From: Cryptomeria japonica
Lineage: Eukaryota; Streptophyta; Pinopsida; Cupressales; Cupressaceae
Assembly: GCF_030272615.1 (NCBI RefSeq)
Contig: NC_081409.1
Location: 648,922,468-648,986,467 of the forward strand
DNA: 64,000 bases
Direction: 5' to 3'
Part shown: positions 12,301 to 22,706 of the stretch, in pieces
How positions within the stretch are numbered: position 1 is the stretch's first letter
Layout: each line of letters opens with the position of its first letter
Position numbers and translations under genes: made by a program
The notes under the pieces: generated by a model
The model's input: only the letters and a program-made list of their open reading frames with translations
What the model was told of the DNA's origin: nothing
The model's database searches: none

Positions 12301-12628
12301 GAATTTTTATACTAAGCTACAACAGCTCATGGCTCAACAATTGGAACTGAGGAATGAAGAACACAAGATCAAGATGGACATAATGACACTTCAAACATTA
12401 TTCCTTCCTCATCTTTCATTTGTTTAAGAATAGCTAAACTGAGCCACTTATCTCTCTACTACATAAGAGGGAAGCACTTTAGATGGCTTAATTTCATTAT
12501 TGGCTGATATTAATGCACAAAATTCTTGAATGGATAGTGTAAAGGATGCACTCTCTGTCGCTCTCACCGAAGCCAAGACAAAGTACAAATCCATTTTTGA
12601 TCAGTTGCCACCTCCCAATGGTAACTAA
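9359..12628 (+). pseudogene. Element C ORF2: unrecognised ~1090-codon protein
   Basis: One frame runs from ATG 9359 (MASKIQDP) to TAA 12626, interrupted by several stops (for example TAA 9416, TAG near 10283, TAG near 11503). Residues ~45-330 are a folded-looking region with KPFKITKEIIHLITSYP, LKFCIRVIGYCFF and a Phe-rich helix (LVCMFFYFEKFFP). Residues ~360-520 are Lys/Ser/Thr/Pro-rich with basic clusters such as PSKKKK, which may be nuclear-localisation signals. The last third is Gln/Thr/Glu-rich, then helical with coiled-coil character. No RT, integrase or protease motif is present. I recall similar hypothetical proteins in plant genomes, but cannot name a family. Its layout parallels element A ORF2. 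Confidence 0.65.
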
Positions 12629-12948
12629 ATTTTGATGTTTGTCAAAAAGGGGGAGTATATCAGAGTATATATAGCATCAAAGTACACAGGGGGAGTATAC
12701 CGAGCAGAGAATGAGTAGAATATGCAGAGTATCCAAGAGCAGTGAACCAAGCAATGAACAGAGGAAAGACCAGTGATTACAGAGTTTTTTACAACATATT
12801 GATAAGGGGAGTATATTTGATTATACTATTTCAATGACTAATGTATATACTACATGTTTAGTCAAATTTTGTAAAGTATACAGATTTTTGAGTAATGACT
12901 TTGAAAGTAGTTTTGTCAAACATCTCAACTAATGTCAAAAGGGGAGAT
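12629..12948 (+). other. 3' untranslated region and polypurine tract of element C
   Basis: Contains AAAAAGGGGGAG (about 12644) and further GGGGAGTAT repeats, ending in AAAAGGGGAGAT (12937-12948) against the LTR. The last is the plus-strand priming tract; the earlier copies look like duplicated tract sequence. Confidence 0.7.
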
Positions 12949-13553
12949 TGTTACTACTTATCAAATTGCCATTAGTTTTATATACAAAGTCATTCTATAT
13001 ACTCTAGTCGGTTACCACTACCAAAATATTTAGTCGGTATGAATAGCCTAGTTGGTTACAAAAGGAAAATAGTCACAAAGCCCAATATACACCGAACTGT
13101 CTACCAAGTGTTATTTCATGTCTACCAAGCAATAAAGATAATACACTGAGTTGATATACACCAAGTGAAACGTATTACCAAATTCATTGAACCTGGACAC
13201 ACATATGAAAACATGTTACAAGATCGAGGCACACAGAACCGTTATCACATTGGAAATTGCACATACAGATTTTGGCTGATTTTGAGGTCATCTAACCAAT
13301 GAAATATTTTGCATGGTTATTTATTCGAGAAATCATGTTTGTAAGATCGAAGCAATGAATCAGATCACCGACATAAAAAGTCTATTTATATAGCATGAAT
13401 TTAGGGTTAGAAACATATGTGAATGTGAGAAATGTGTGTGCATATGTGTATGAAGCAAGACTTATGTGATACATGAGAAATCACAGAGTATTATGACTAT
13501 TATAGAGACACAGAGGTCACTGAGAAGGTTATCAGCGAATAGTTGAGGAACAG
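12949..13553 (+). repeat. Truncated 3' LTR of element C
   Basis: Matches 6195-6800 closely and then stops abruptly near GAGGAACAG (13553); the remaining ~590 bp are absent from the window. The following sequence belongs to a Tat-type leader. Confidence 0.85.
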
Positions 13554-13761
13554 ATACTTACTTCAACCTACAAAAAAAATTTGGTGCAAATTTTCCAAGC
13601 CGTTTGTGAGATATGATCAAATCTCTCCAAGATCTTGATTTTGTGTCCAAAACCCTAGCTGCACAAGGTTATTCTCCAAATTGTTTTACAAAATAGCAAT
13701 ATAGGGTTAGAAAAATCTGCAAAAAATATAGATCTAACAAAAATCCATGTCTCACAGGGCA
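13554..13761 (-). other. Leader scrap of a second Tat-type element, in tandem with element E
   Basis: Read on the minus strand, the LTR that ends at 13762 is followed by TGCCCTGTGAGAC, comparable to E's own PBS region TGCCCAGTGGGAC next to the LTR at 29314. So this LTR has a polypurine tract on one side (14508) and a PBS on the other. That is what remains when two tandem elements share an LTR. The scrap ends at the breakpoint with element C. Confidence 0.6.
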
Positions 13762-14507
13762 TGCCAAAATGTATATGGTGAAAATGGATAACAATAATAA
13801 TGATATTGAAAGGCTAAATGAATTCAACCACAAAACCCTAGCCTAACAACAACAAAGATCCACCATAACATATGAAGATTACCTAAGACAATGCAAATCA
13901 AAAGAAATCACAAAGATTAATGTCCAATAGGGTTTGGATCTCCATTCTTCCTATCTCCATTGATCTTGCTGGATATATTTGCTCTCAGATTTTATGTGCA
14001 CAAGAGCTCAACAAAGAATGAAATGTGGTTGCAAGTAGGATCACATATGCCAAGTAGTCAATTGATCAAGTAGTTAGAATGATCCATTAGGGTTGATAAT
14101 GAAGGAAGCATCTCCTTCTATAGAAGATACTATATGAAATGGAGGGATAAGATTGAGAGGTGTAAAAGGAGGTCGGCTATGATTAGAGGGTAGATAAAAG
14201 AAATAATAAAATAATGAAATGGGTAGGTAGTGTATGAATTAAGAGATGAATGACATGTGTCATGGGTAGAAAGGGTTAATGAATTAATTAAATAAATAAA
14301 GATTTATTTAATTAATAGAAGAAGTGGGATCAATTAAATAAATAAAATAAATAAATGTATTTATTTAAATAAGAAATAAGGCTAGCAGAGGATAAATGAA
14401 TTAATTAAATAAATAAAGATTTATTTAATTAATAGATGAATTAGGCTAAAATAATTAAATAAATAAAATATTTATTTAATTAGACATGACAATTTTAGGT
14501 GTCTACA
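13762..14507 (-). repeat. 3' LTR of element E
   Basis: On the plus strand it runs from TGCCAAAATG to GGTGTCTACA, 746 bp, and matches 29314-30094. The 14278-14490 part has four palindromes built from TTAATTAAATAAATAAA facing TTTATTTAATTAA. Confidence 0.9.
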
Positions 14508-14521
14508 TTTTACCCCTCTTT
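14508..14521 (-). other. Polypurine tract of element E
   Basis: On the minus strand AAAGAGGGGTAAAA immediately precedes the LTR start TGTAGACACC, the position of plus-strand priming. Confidence 0.75.
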
Positions 14522-14757
14522 GAGACAATGCGACTTATCACGTTGTTTCAAAGAATATAAGATGAATTGATACAGAGTTGCCCCAAGATGGGAATGATAT
14601 GCCCCCTCGAGAGATTGGATGAAAAAAAAATGTCTGAAAAGATCGCAGACAATCTCTCGATAAGAAAGAAATGCTAGAATGGACTGACTAGGTAGAATAG
14701 AGTGACAGAGTCACGGGATAAAGAAGATCGAATCGGAAAACGAGGGCTAGGGCTAGG

Positions 14758-14800
14758 GTAGTCTATAAGATAGACCACGAGGGAAAATACATCCTCATTA
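14758..14800 (+). promoter_or_regulatory. Candidate TATA box for the antisense gene of element E
   Basis: TATAAG at 14764-14769 lies about 30 bp before a pyrimidine/adenine-rich stretch near 14795 that could be the start site, and about 95 bp before the proposed ATG at 14863. A triple GGGCTA-type repeat sits just upstream (14744-14758). Position fits a promoter, but no experiment supports it. Confidence 0.35.
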
Positions 14801-15040
14801 TCATCTACACATTCACGAGAGTAGAGTGTAGAGTGAAAATAGAGCAGGAGCAGTCAGCAGCGATGTCAATGGCTCATAGATTCGATCGCATTCGCCGATT
14901 TCAGAGGCTAGCAGAGGCAGGAGAGCCGGTAAGTACCACAAAACCTCCTCATACTTTATTGCATTTACTGTTCTCATTAATGCATGCTAGGCAGAGTAAT
15001 AAATGCACTTATAATAGGGTCCAAAAATATGTCAAAAATG

Positions 15041-15320
15041 CCCAGGCGCATCTGTGTTGGTGCCAAGCGCGTCCATGCTCGCTAGGCGCGTCTGTGTTTG
15101 TGCGAGGTGCGTCTATGTTGAAAAACACGTCTATGTCAAATGCGGCTGCGTCTTTGCTATGTAGGCACGTCTATGCCAAAAAGGCATGTCTGTGTCACCC
15201 AGGTGCGTCTGTGCAAAGCATAGGCATGTCTGTGTGTTTCAGGCACGTTTGTGTAAAACAGGCGCATTTATGCAGTCTTCAAGCGCGTTTATGTTAGGAA
15301 AGTGCATTTGTGTCCAAAAA
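15041..15320 (+). repeat. Array of ~14 GCGTCTGTG-type motifs in the antisense gene's inferred intron
   Basis: Degenerate copies of AGGCGCGTCTGTGT recur about every 20 bp, at roughly 15045, 15066, 15084, 15105, 15124, 15145, 15163, 15182, 15201, 15222, 15241, 15260, 15281 and 15300. Most differences are C/T. The unit is too irregular to be a fresh tandem repeat. The same motif occurs reverse-complemented at 27585-27770 and 28970-29215. Confidence 0.8.
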
Positions 15321-15544
15321 AATGTAAATTTGTGTCTTCTAGGTCAAATCGACAGTTCTGTGATGAACATACACTGTCAATTGGATAAGATACTGAGAGG
15401 ATACACTCAAGCAGATCCTCTAGGGATGACTAGGATAACAAATAGGGCTAGGATTGACAATTCTATGATAGAACATACATTGCCAATTAGGAAACTACTC
15501 AAGAGGATTCACTCAAGTAGAGGCCCTAGGATAAGATAGATCAA

Positions 15545-15934
15545 GGCACTTTGTGATGAACAGTGAGTACCAAGATATAGTACTTTGTGATGAATAGGGA
15601 GTACTAAAATATGAACAACACTTTGTGATGAACAGTGAGTGCAAATGTGAGCAGCACTTAGTGATGAATAGGGAGTGCAAATGTGAGCAGCACTTAGTGA
15701 TGAATAGGGAGTGCAAATGTGAGTAGCACTTTGTGATGAACAGGGAGTGCATAACACATAGTACTTTGTGATGAACAGGGAGTACCACTAGAATAAATAG
15801 CAACACTTTGTGATGAATAGTGAGTGTCACTAGGATAGATAGCAACACTTTGTGATGAACAGTGAGTGTCACTAGAATAGAATGCCATATGCACGTAGAT
15901 AAAAAGTAGCATTTTGTGATTAACAGTGAACGCC
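15545..15934 (+). repeat. Ten-copy dyad array with covarying stems and a 15-base constant loop
   Basis: Each unit is a 5-7 base arm, a 15-base middle TTGTGATGAAYAGKG (TAGTGATGAATAGGG in two), and the complementary arm. Arms are GTACT/AGTAC at 15580/15600 and 15761/15781, GCACT/AGTGC at 15654/15674, 15690/15710 and 15726/15746, and ACACT/AGTGT at 15803/15823 and 15845/15865. Units at 15545, 15618 and 15909 pair imperfectly. Middles are always 15 bases in the seven perfect units; unit spacing is 35-63. The minus-strand frames over this array are repeat artefacts. Confidence 0.88.
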
Positions 15935-17904
15935 ACTATGACTAACATGATTGATTTGCTTGACTGTAAGAGTATTTGCCTATGCTGGAGTCACGAGAGA
16001 GATTCCTGTTGACATAGAGATTGTGACCTGAGCTGACCTTTGAGGACCGAGTGGTTATTGAGGCTATGGGTCTAAGACATATTCTGTATGTGCCTGAGTT
16101 TCGGGCGAACATGGGACTGCTAACTGCACTGGCGGAGAGATGGCACTCTGAGACTTGTACTTTTCATTTGTCGATGGGGGAGATGACAGTCACCTTGGAG
16201 GATGTATACAGGATACTGAGGATACCGATCGATGGGGAGCTAATTCCCTACGATCGAGATGGAGACAGGGAGGCTCTGAGATGAGTGTTATGGGACCCGG
16301 GACTGGAGATGAGGGCAGGACATGTGGCTTGGGACACCATGATAGCTATAGGATTAGTGTTGCCAGTAGTGATAGGAGGAGTGATCAGTGGGTTCTTGTG
16401 TCCTAATAGAGTGACACGAGGGTTGGTTGTGGGTTGGGGAGGTGCATTGGAGACATTGGTGACACAACACACCAGATATGCCTGGGGATCATGTGTGCTA
16501 GCACACCTGTATTACGAGCTGCATTAGTTTGTGTACCATGGGTCGATGGGATTAGGCTGCAGGGTCACATTGTTATAGGTGTGGGCCTATGAGCATCTGC
16601 CAGTGACGAGACCGATACATTTAAGGGGTAGAGGTCATGAACGTAGTTTCATACACTTGTACGACATGATCACTTCGCAGCCATGGATTGGCAGGTTAGA
16701 GCACTGGCGATGGGTGATTGATGACATTGATATGGTGATATGGAGGCCATACCTGGGATGTGAGCAGTGGGAGGATAATGCAGTAGAGCTGCCCTACACC
16801 TTCCGAAGAAGGTATCTGATTGGGCGGATGCTCTATGTACTAGAGAGGCAACTAGTGGACAGGGTGGGCAGGCAGTTTGACAGGATCCAGCGGATGCCAT
16901 AGAGTTCAGGCATGTATGCATGGACTGTCAGAGATCAAGCATAGTTTGAGCCTTTATTATCATATGATCAGGCTATTACATAGCTAGTGGAGATGATGCC
17001 CTTACCCTAGGATATGTGGTTAGAGATTGAGAATGCCAGCATGGATGCCAAGTATACAACATACTGGGCCGAGCATCCATTCCCATGCCTGATGGATCTA
17101 GGAGAGATACTAGATGGAGATGGTGGTGGGGATGGTGATGATGATGGAGATGATGGTGGCAGAGGTCGATGGAGGAGGAGGGGGATAGTTGGAGAGAGGA
17201 GGGTGGCACCGCGGAGAGAGGGTGGAGAGGATAGGTAGGCTCAGGTGGTGAGGGGTCATGGTGGATTACTGCTACAGGTGCCAGTAGCATAGGGTCCCAG
17301 ACAAGTGTAGGTATAGGGATAGATACAGGGATAGGCACTAGTATAGGCACCAGTATAGGCACAGGAACAGGGGCAAGCACCCGTACAAGGGGAGCCACAG
17401 GCAAAGCCACAGGGGGTTGAGGTAGAGGAGGATGAGCTGACATAGCTGAGGGAGATCTACCAGGGATAGGCAGATGAGATCCAGGACCTGGAGAGGGAGA
17501 GGGATAGGCTTAGGAGGCAGCTCAAAGATATTAAGGGGGAGCGGGATCAGGCCATTCAGTGCTACATAGAGGCTAAGACAGCACTGAGGGCTAGGAGGTA
17601 GGTGATAGAGGACACAGGGGCCAGATATGCCTACGTCTTGCGGGCAGGAGAGGAGATTGCCTACTGGTGGGATCTCTATTATGGTGTGGTGCCAGCGGAT
17701 CAGTGGGCGAGGAGCTTCCATATACCATCATAGACAGTGACAGCTATGGGAGGGAGCCGGAGGAGACAAGCATCTAGTGGTGGGGTTATCGGTCCTCCAC
17801 CACCACCAGATAGAGGGGATAGGAGGGATGATCCTGGGGCGGGTCCTTCGAGGGCTCAGATTCCATCGAGGCTAGGTGGCTCTGAGGGAGGGAGTTCATC
17901 ATAG

Positions 17905-19565
17905 CCGTAGAGGGCTCCCTATGTATGAGTATTGTATCATTTTTGTATGATGATGTAGACACCTTCGGGTGATTGTAGCCATATGTATTTTGACATCATT
18001 GTATCATGACACTTTATATATATATATGAGATGATTCATCTTTATGGTAGCTATATGCATGTGTACCTATGTGATGAGATGTTCTTATGTGATGCTTATG
18101 ATATGGATGCAAATATGTATATGATGCAATGCAATATTTTTGTTCTTTTATGTTTTTATATGTCATGCTAATGCAAATGTGAATGTATGTAATGTAGATG
18201 AATATGATAATGCAAATGTAAATTGTGCTAACATGTGTTGTGTGTAGGATGTGATGCAATTGTGATATCTATATGTATGTATAAAATGCTTATATGTGGT
18301 AATGCAGGTGCAACTACATGAAATGCAAATGTTTTTGGTGTGTCATTATACTCAATCATGTGATAGCAGGCTACACGGACTCGAGAAGGATGATGGAAGG
18401 CAATCAAGAAAGGGGGATGGAAGATAGAAGATATGAAAGTGAAAGAGCTTCTTGTGCATTATCATCATTGAGCTTTATTATGGCAAGTAGGTTATGACAA
18501 TCTAGGCATATGTTCGACCCAAAAAGTCATTGTACTTGTTTGCATGGAGATAAAACAGTCACCAACAAGGAATGCCCCAGTTCACACTAGACTCTCAGTG
18601 TCCTCATATCCTTGGACAAGTCATAGCATTACTAAGAGACAATCCACAGATAGCAAATAAAAATAGGTGACGATACCCCATCCTTGCCTTTCTAGTCAAA
18701 GACATCCTGGAGATAAAATCTCTAATCAGAGACATCCTTAAAAAGCTAAAAGACATGTCACCAAAAGATAAAATCAAAAGAAAACCAAGACTCGACACCA
18801 ACATCCACTGTAGTCCTCAAGTTTAGTGTCTCTTGTCACTTGTATAAGTCTTATCTGATTGTGGTCACAATGTTACTTTCACAAAAAGGATAGATAGCAC
18901 TGAACCATATGTTGTCTGAGTCTGTTGAAAGATTTGATTTTGTTGAAGCCCATTGTTGCTGCCGTGTTTCATCTGAAACTGACTGAATCCATGAAACTGA
19001 TACTTTATTGTGAAGAGGATGGAACTTTATTGCGGATTGGTGATGCAAATGCTTCATTATTGTGGATTGTGCACAAATAGATTGAAGAAAGTTGTAAGAA
19101 ACTATACTCCTTGAAAGTGTACGCCATAGATAGGATCTGATTTATTATGGATGGAAAGGGAGGTCAAAAGAGAGGTTTATTATGAATGGCTAACCAATCT
19201 TGGGTAGATCAATAACAAGCCATGATGGGAATGGGTAAGTTTATTATGAACAAATAGGTTGTGAGTGTGTGCAAAGTGAAAGGATGAAAGTGAATCTTGA
19301 AGGAGGGATGAGCAATGTCTCTATGCATGGCGTTGGTGACCCAGTTTTCACCATGGTACTTGCCCAGGGCGCCACTGAAGTGGTTTTCACTATTGGATGA
19401 AATTATTTCTCTTTACTTTTTTGATCTTTTGATATTTTTTGTTTTTGTTTTTTTTTGTTTTATAATTTTTTTTTGTATTTTTGTATTTTTGAATTTTTTT
19501 TATTTTTTTGTATTTTTGAAATTTTTGATTTTTTTTGTATTTTTGAATTAGGATATTCCAAAGAG
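17905..19565. other. Non-coding stretch of element E between antisense gene and integrase end
   Basis: AT-rich sequence with ATGTGATG/ATGCAAATG words (18000-18340) and a T-rich tract with TTTTTTGTATTTTTGAA repeats (19390-19550). The latter gives spurious Phe- or Lys-rich frames. It is the converging 3' region of both E transcripts. I see no gene. Confidence 0.5.
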
Positions 19566-20693
19566 CTATGTGTAGAACCTACAAAGGTGCATGCTATTAA
19601 TAGGATCCTCCAAAGGTTCACCTTCTGTAGTTGAGAGCTGATATGCCCCAGATCCATATGTTGTCGTAATGATGTAAGGACCAAGCCAATTTGGTTCGAA
19701 CTTGCCCTTCTTCTCTCTGCCTTGCTGATTTTTGGGGTTTTCTCTGAGAACCAAATCACCTACCTCAAATGTGTGAGGCTTGAGCTTGTGATTGTAGTTG
19801 CAACTCATTCATTGTTGGTAATCCTTGAGATGATTAAAAGCAGTTTGTCTTCATTCATCCAGTAGTTCAAGCTCTTGTAAGCGAGAGACCCTATAGTCTT
19901 CATCACCGATGATGTTTTGCAAAGAGACCCATAAAGAGGGTAGCTCGACCTCAATAAGCAAGATAGCTTCAGCACCATAGACAAGTGAATAGGGTGTAGA
20001 CCCTGTAGGTGTGTGGACACTTGTGCGGTAGGCCCAAAGTGCAGGATTAAGTTGGATATGCCAATTACGGCCAGCATTGTCGACTGTCTTCTTTAGGATT
20101 TTAAGGATTGTTTTATTAGACGCCTCAGCTTGGCCATTACCTTGGGGGTAATATGGTGTGGAGAAATGATGGGAAATATGGAAGCGGTCACAGAGTTCAT
20201 GAACATCCTAATTTTTGAAGGGATGCCCGTTATCAGTGATAATGGAAACAGGAATACCGTATCGGCAAATGATATAGTTGAGGATGAACGTAGCAATCTA
20301 TTTTCCAGTGACTTGTGTGAGAGGCACAGCTTCAATCCATTTTGTGAAATACTCTGTGGCAGTGATAATGAGTTTATGACCATTGGAAGAAGGAGGGTGA
20401 ATCCTGCCTACGAGATCGAGTCCCCACTGACAAAAGGGCCAAGGAGATGCAATTGGTTGAAGTTCTTGTGCTGGCGCATGTATGAGGTCTCCATGAATTT
20501 GACATTGCTTACATTTCCTGACAAACTAATATGAGTCCTTTTCTATATTGGGCCAGTAATATCTAGTCCTGATGAGTTTCTTGGCCAAGGTAGGACCACT
20601 AGCATGTGGACCACATATCCCTTCATGTACTTCACGTAACACAATCTGAGCTTCATTGCTTTCTAAACATCTAAGAAGAGTGCCATCTAGACC
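19566..20693 (-). pseudogene. int: Element E integrase
   Basis: Same frame as the RNase H region upstream. It shows the zinc-binding HHCC region ending CKQCQIHGD, then the DDE core: D in WGLDLVG, D in IITDNGHPF (about 20240) and E in PQGNGQAEASN (about 20120). The C-terminal domain 19566-19808 has KPHTFEVGDLVLRE and NWLGPYIITT, the GPY/F-like module of Ty3/gypsy integrases. Integrase joins the element's cDNA to host DNA. The three catalytic acidic residues appear present, but at least three stops interrupt the frame (near 20690, 20304 and 20207). Ends at CRFYT, stop at 19566. Confidence 0.88.
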
Positions 20694-22706
20694 TCACTGG
20701 TATAGGATATTAGCTAAAATGACATATCGAGAGAATTGGCGAATGAAAGTGCGACGTTGGTTATTTGATAGATTAGGAGGTAGGGTATTGTCATGAAGGT
20801 ATGTGAAAATGGAACCATATAATTGGGACTCAGGACTAACAACACATATCATCTCAGTAGGAATGATCTCATATGAAGGGACCAAAAGGTTATCCACCAA
20901 GAACTCATAGTGGGTCTCATTTGGAGGTAGATCAATCAGTGAAGCAATTGTAGCCATGGCATCTACGACACGATTCTGCTCTCTTGGTATCTGCTTAAAA
21001 TCTATCTTTGTGAAGTGTTGTTTCAGGTCATCCACCATTTGTTTATAAGGCATTAATTTTTTATCTTTTGTTTGGTAATCATCAGTTGCTTGATGAATGG
21101 CAAGTTGAGATTCCTCAAAAACATGAAGTTCCTGGATCTTCCATTGAACTGTGATCCGTAATCCAGTTGTTAATGCCTCATATTCTGCTATATTGTTAGT
21201 GCAAGGAAATGATAAGCGATATGATTTTGGTATAGAATCCCCTTGAGGAGTTATAAAGAGGATGCCAGCTCCTGCCCCATGCTGTGTGTATGAGTCGTCG
21301 AAGTACAGTTGCCATGGCTTCGCATGTGACATTGTTAAAATGGATTCATCTGGAAATTCTAAATTTAAAGGAACATCATCTATCATAGGGGCATCTGCTA
21401 ATTGATCTGCAATGGCTTGTCCTTTTATTGCTTTTCTGTCCACATACTCCTTGTCGAATTCACTCAGGATCATTACCCATTTGGCTAGTCGCCCAGTAAG
21501 TGTCACTTTATTTAGAAGGTATTTCAACAGATCTATCCTTGCAACCAGCTTAGTCTTATGAGTGAGCATGTAATGTCATAATTTCTATGAAGAAAAGACC
21601 AAGACGAGACATGCACGCTCAATTGGTGTGTAGTTTAGCTCATATCCCACCAATGTGCGACTGATATAGTACACTGCTTTTTCTTTGCCCTCGGCAATTT
21701 GTTGTGCTAAGAGCACCCCCAGTGCTGTTGGAGTAGCAGATATGTATAGTAACAAAGGCTGATCTGGAACTGGTGGCATAAAAACTGGTGGATTCAAAAG
21801 ATAATCTTTGAGTGTTTGGAAAGCCTGTTGATAGTTATCATCCCATTTCAATTTGATGTTTTTATGAAGCAAGTGCTGAAAAGGATTACACTTATCTGCA
21901 AGTTGCACTATGAATCTTCGTATGGATTGGAGTTTGCCTTGTAAAGACCGAAGTTGACTGATATTTCTTGGTGGTTGCATCTCCAAGATGGCCTTGACTT
22001 TTGTTGGATCAGCTTTGATTCCTCTTTTGGATACAATGAATCCTAGGAGCTTCCTGGAGGTTACTCCAAAGACACATTTCTTGGGGTTTAATCTTACTTT
22101 GTATTTTTCCAACTGATCAAAGATGACTGAAAGTATATCCAAATGTGTATTTCTGTCTATTGATTTTCCGAAGAGGTCATCAACATAATCTTCCATAGTT
22201 ATGTGCATGAGATCATGAAAGATAGTAGTCATGGCTCTTTGATCTGTAGCACCTGCATTTTTTAGCCTGAAGGGCATGACATTCTAGCAAAAAGTTCCCC
22301 AAGGGCAAGTGAATGATGTTTTGTGTTGATCCTCAGGCATGATCCTTATTTGATTATAACCAGAGAATCCATCCATCAATGATAACATTTCATGACCTGC
22401 TGTGAGATCAACAATCAAGTCAATATTTGGTAATGGGAAGTCATCCTTTGGACAAGCTTTGTTGATGTCTCTGAAATCTGTACATATTCTGATGTTGCGA
22501 TCTAGTTTACTAATAGGTACTAAGTTGGAGATCCATTCAGGATAATCAATTGGGCGTATGAATCTGACATCCAATAATTTCTCAAGTTCTACTTTGACTA
22601 GTAATGCCACTTGTGGATGCATCTTTCTTAATTTCTGTTTCACTGGTTTTGCCCCTAGTTTAACTGTCAAATGATGCATTACCAAATCCGGATCTAATCT
22701 AGGCAT
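20694..22706 (-). pseudogene. pol: Element E reverse transcriptase, RNase H and archaeal-type RNase H
   Basis: One frame from about 22706 to 20694 with stops near 22279 and 21582. RT: PEWISNLVPISKLDRNIRIC, DGFSGYNQI and the active-site MEDYVDDLFG (about 22190). RNase H of the usual gypsy type: LLYISATPTALGVLLAQQ and KAVYYISRTL. After the connection region a second RNase H follows: WQLYFDDSYTQHGAGAGI, NNIAEYEALTTGL and IPREQNRVVDAMA. This archaeal-type second domain marks the Tat clade, in which the duplicated RNase H is thought to take over catalysis. YFDDS stands where YFDGS is usual. Confidence 0.92.

Larger units (their letters stand above)
6195..13553 (+). mobile_element. Element C: pol-less LTR retroelement with two long ORFs, right end lost
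   Basis: LTRs at 6195-7391 and 12949-13553 are near-identical in their first 600 bp. The left one is followed by a copia-type primer-binding site, the right one preceded by the tract AAAAGGGGAGAT. The 5.56 kb internal region codes a coiled-coil/zinc-knuckle protein (7454-8806) and a ~1090-codon protein (9359-12628), but no protease, integrase, RT or RNase H. It is therefore probably mobilised by another copia element's enzymes. The 3' LTR breaks off about half way, so a right target duplication cannot be checked. Confidence 0.85.
14863..17904 (+). pseudogene. Antisense gene of element E: plant mobile domain (PMD) protein, probably spliced
   Basis: The long frame (about 16027-17904) has no ATG of its own. 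It begins LTFEDRVVIEAMGLRHILYV and continues with TALAERWHSETCTFHLSMGE and VTLEDVYRILRIPIDGEL, the pattern of the plant mobile domain (PF10536; MAIN-like proteins). Farther on come WAYEHLPVTRP and DMVIWRPYLG, also typical. A Gly/Asp-rich patch, a Gln/Pro-rich repeat and a coiled coil (ERERDRLRRQLKDIKGERD) follow. Upstream, 14863-14928 codes MSMAHRFDRIRRFQRLAEAG and ends at a perfect GTAAGT donor (14929); joining to CTGACC at 16033 keeps phase. Stops at 16282, 16524 and others break the frame. PMD proteins are known both as host silencing factors (MAIN/MAIL1) and in retroelements; role here unknown. Confidence 0.75.

Noticed and set aside
14741-14760. GGGCTAGGGCTAGGGTA resembling telomere repeat
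   Set aside because: Three imperfect units only, and plant telomeres are TTTAGGG; chance or promoter element.
14833-15539. Plus-strand frames with Cys/Ala-rich repeats
   Set aside because: From 14929 on they translate the GCGTCTGTG array. Only the 14863-14928 mini-exon is kept as a candidate.
15545-15934. Regular repeat and spacer pattern like a CRISPR array
   Set aside because: Repeats are diverged, spacers are irregular and partly repeated, no cas genes exist, and the context is a plant retroelement.
15545-15934. GTGATGA in each loop resembles the C box of C/D snoRNAs
   Set aside because: No CTGA D box at the matching place and the stem geometry is wrong, so I do not call snoRNAs.
15509-15948. 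Minus-strand frames coding repeated HHKVL-type peptides
   Set aside because: They occur in all three frames over the dyad array and are translations of the repeat.
19315-19551. Phe-rich hydrophobic frame
   Set aside because: Arises from the T-rich tract; no signal or domain.
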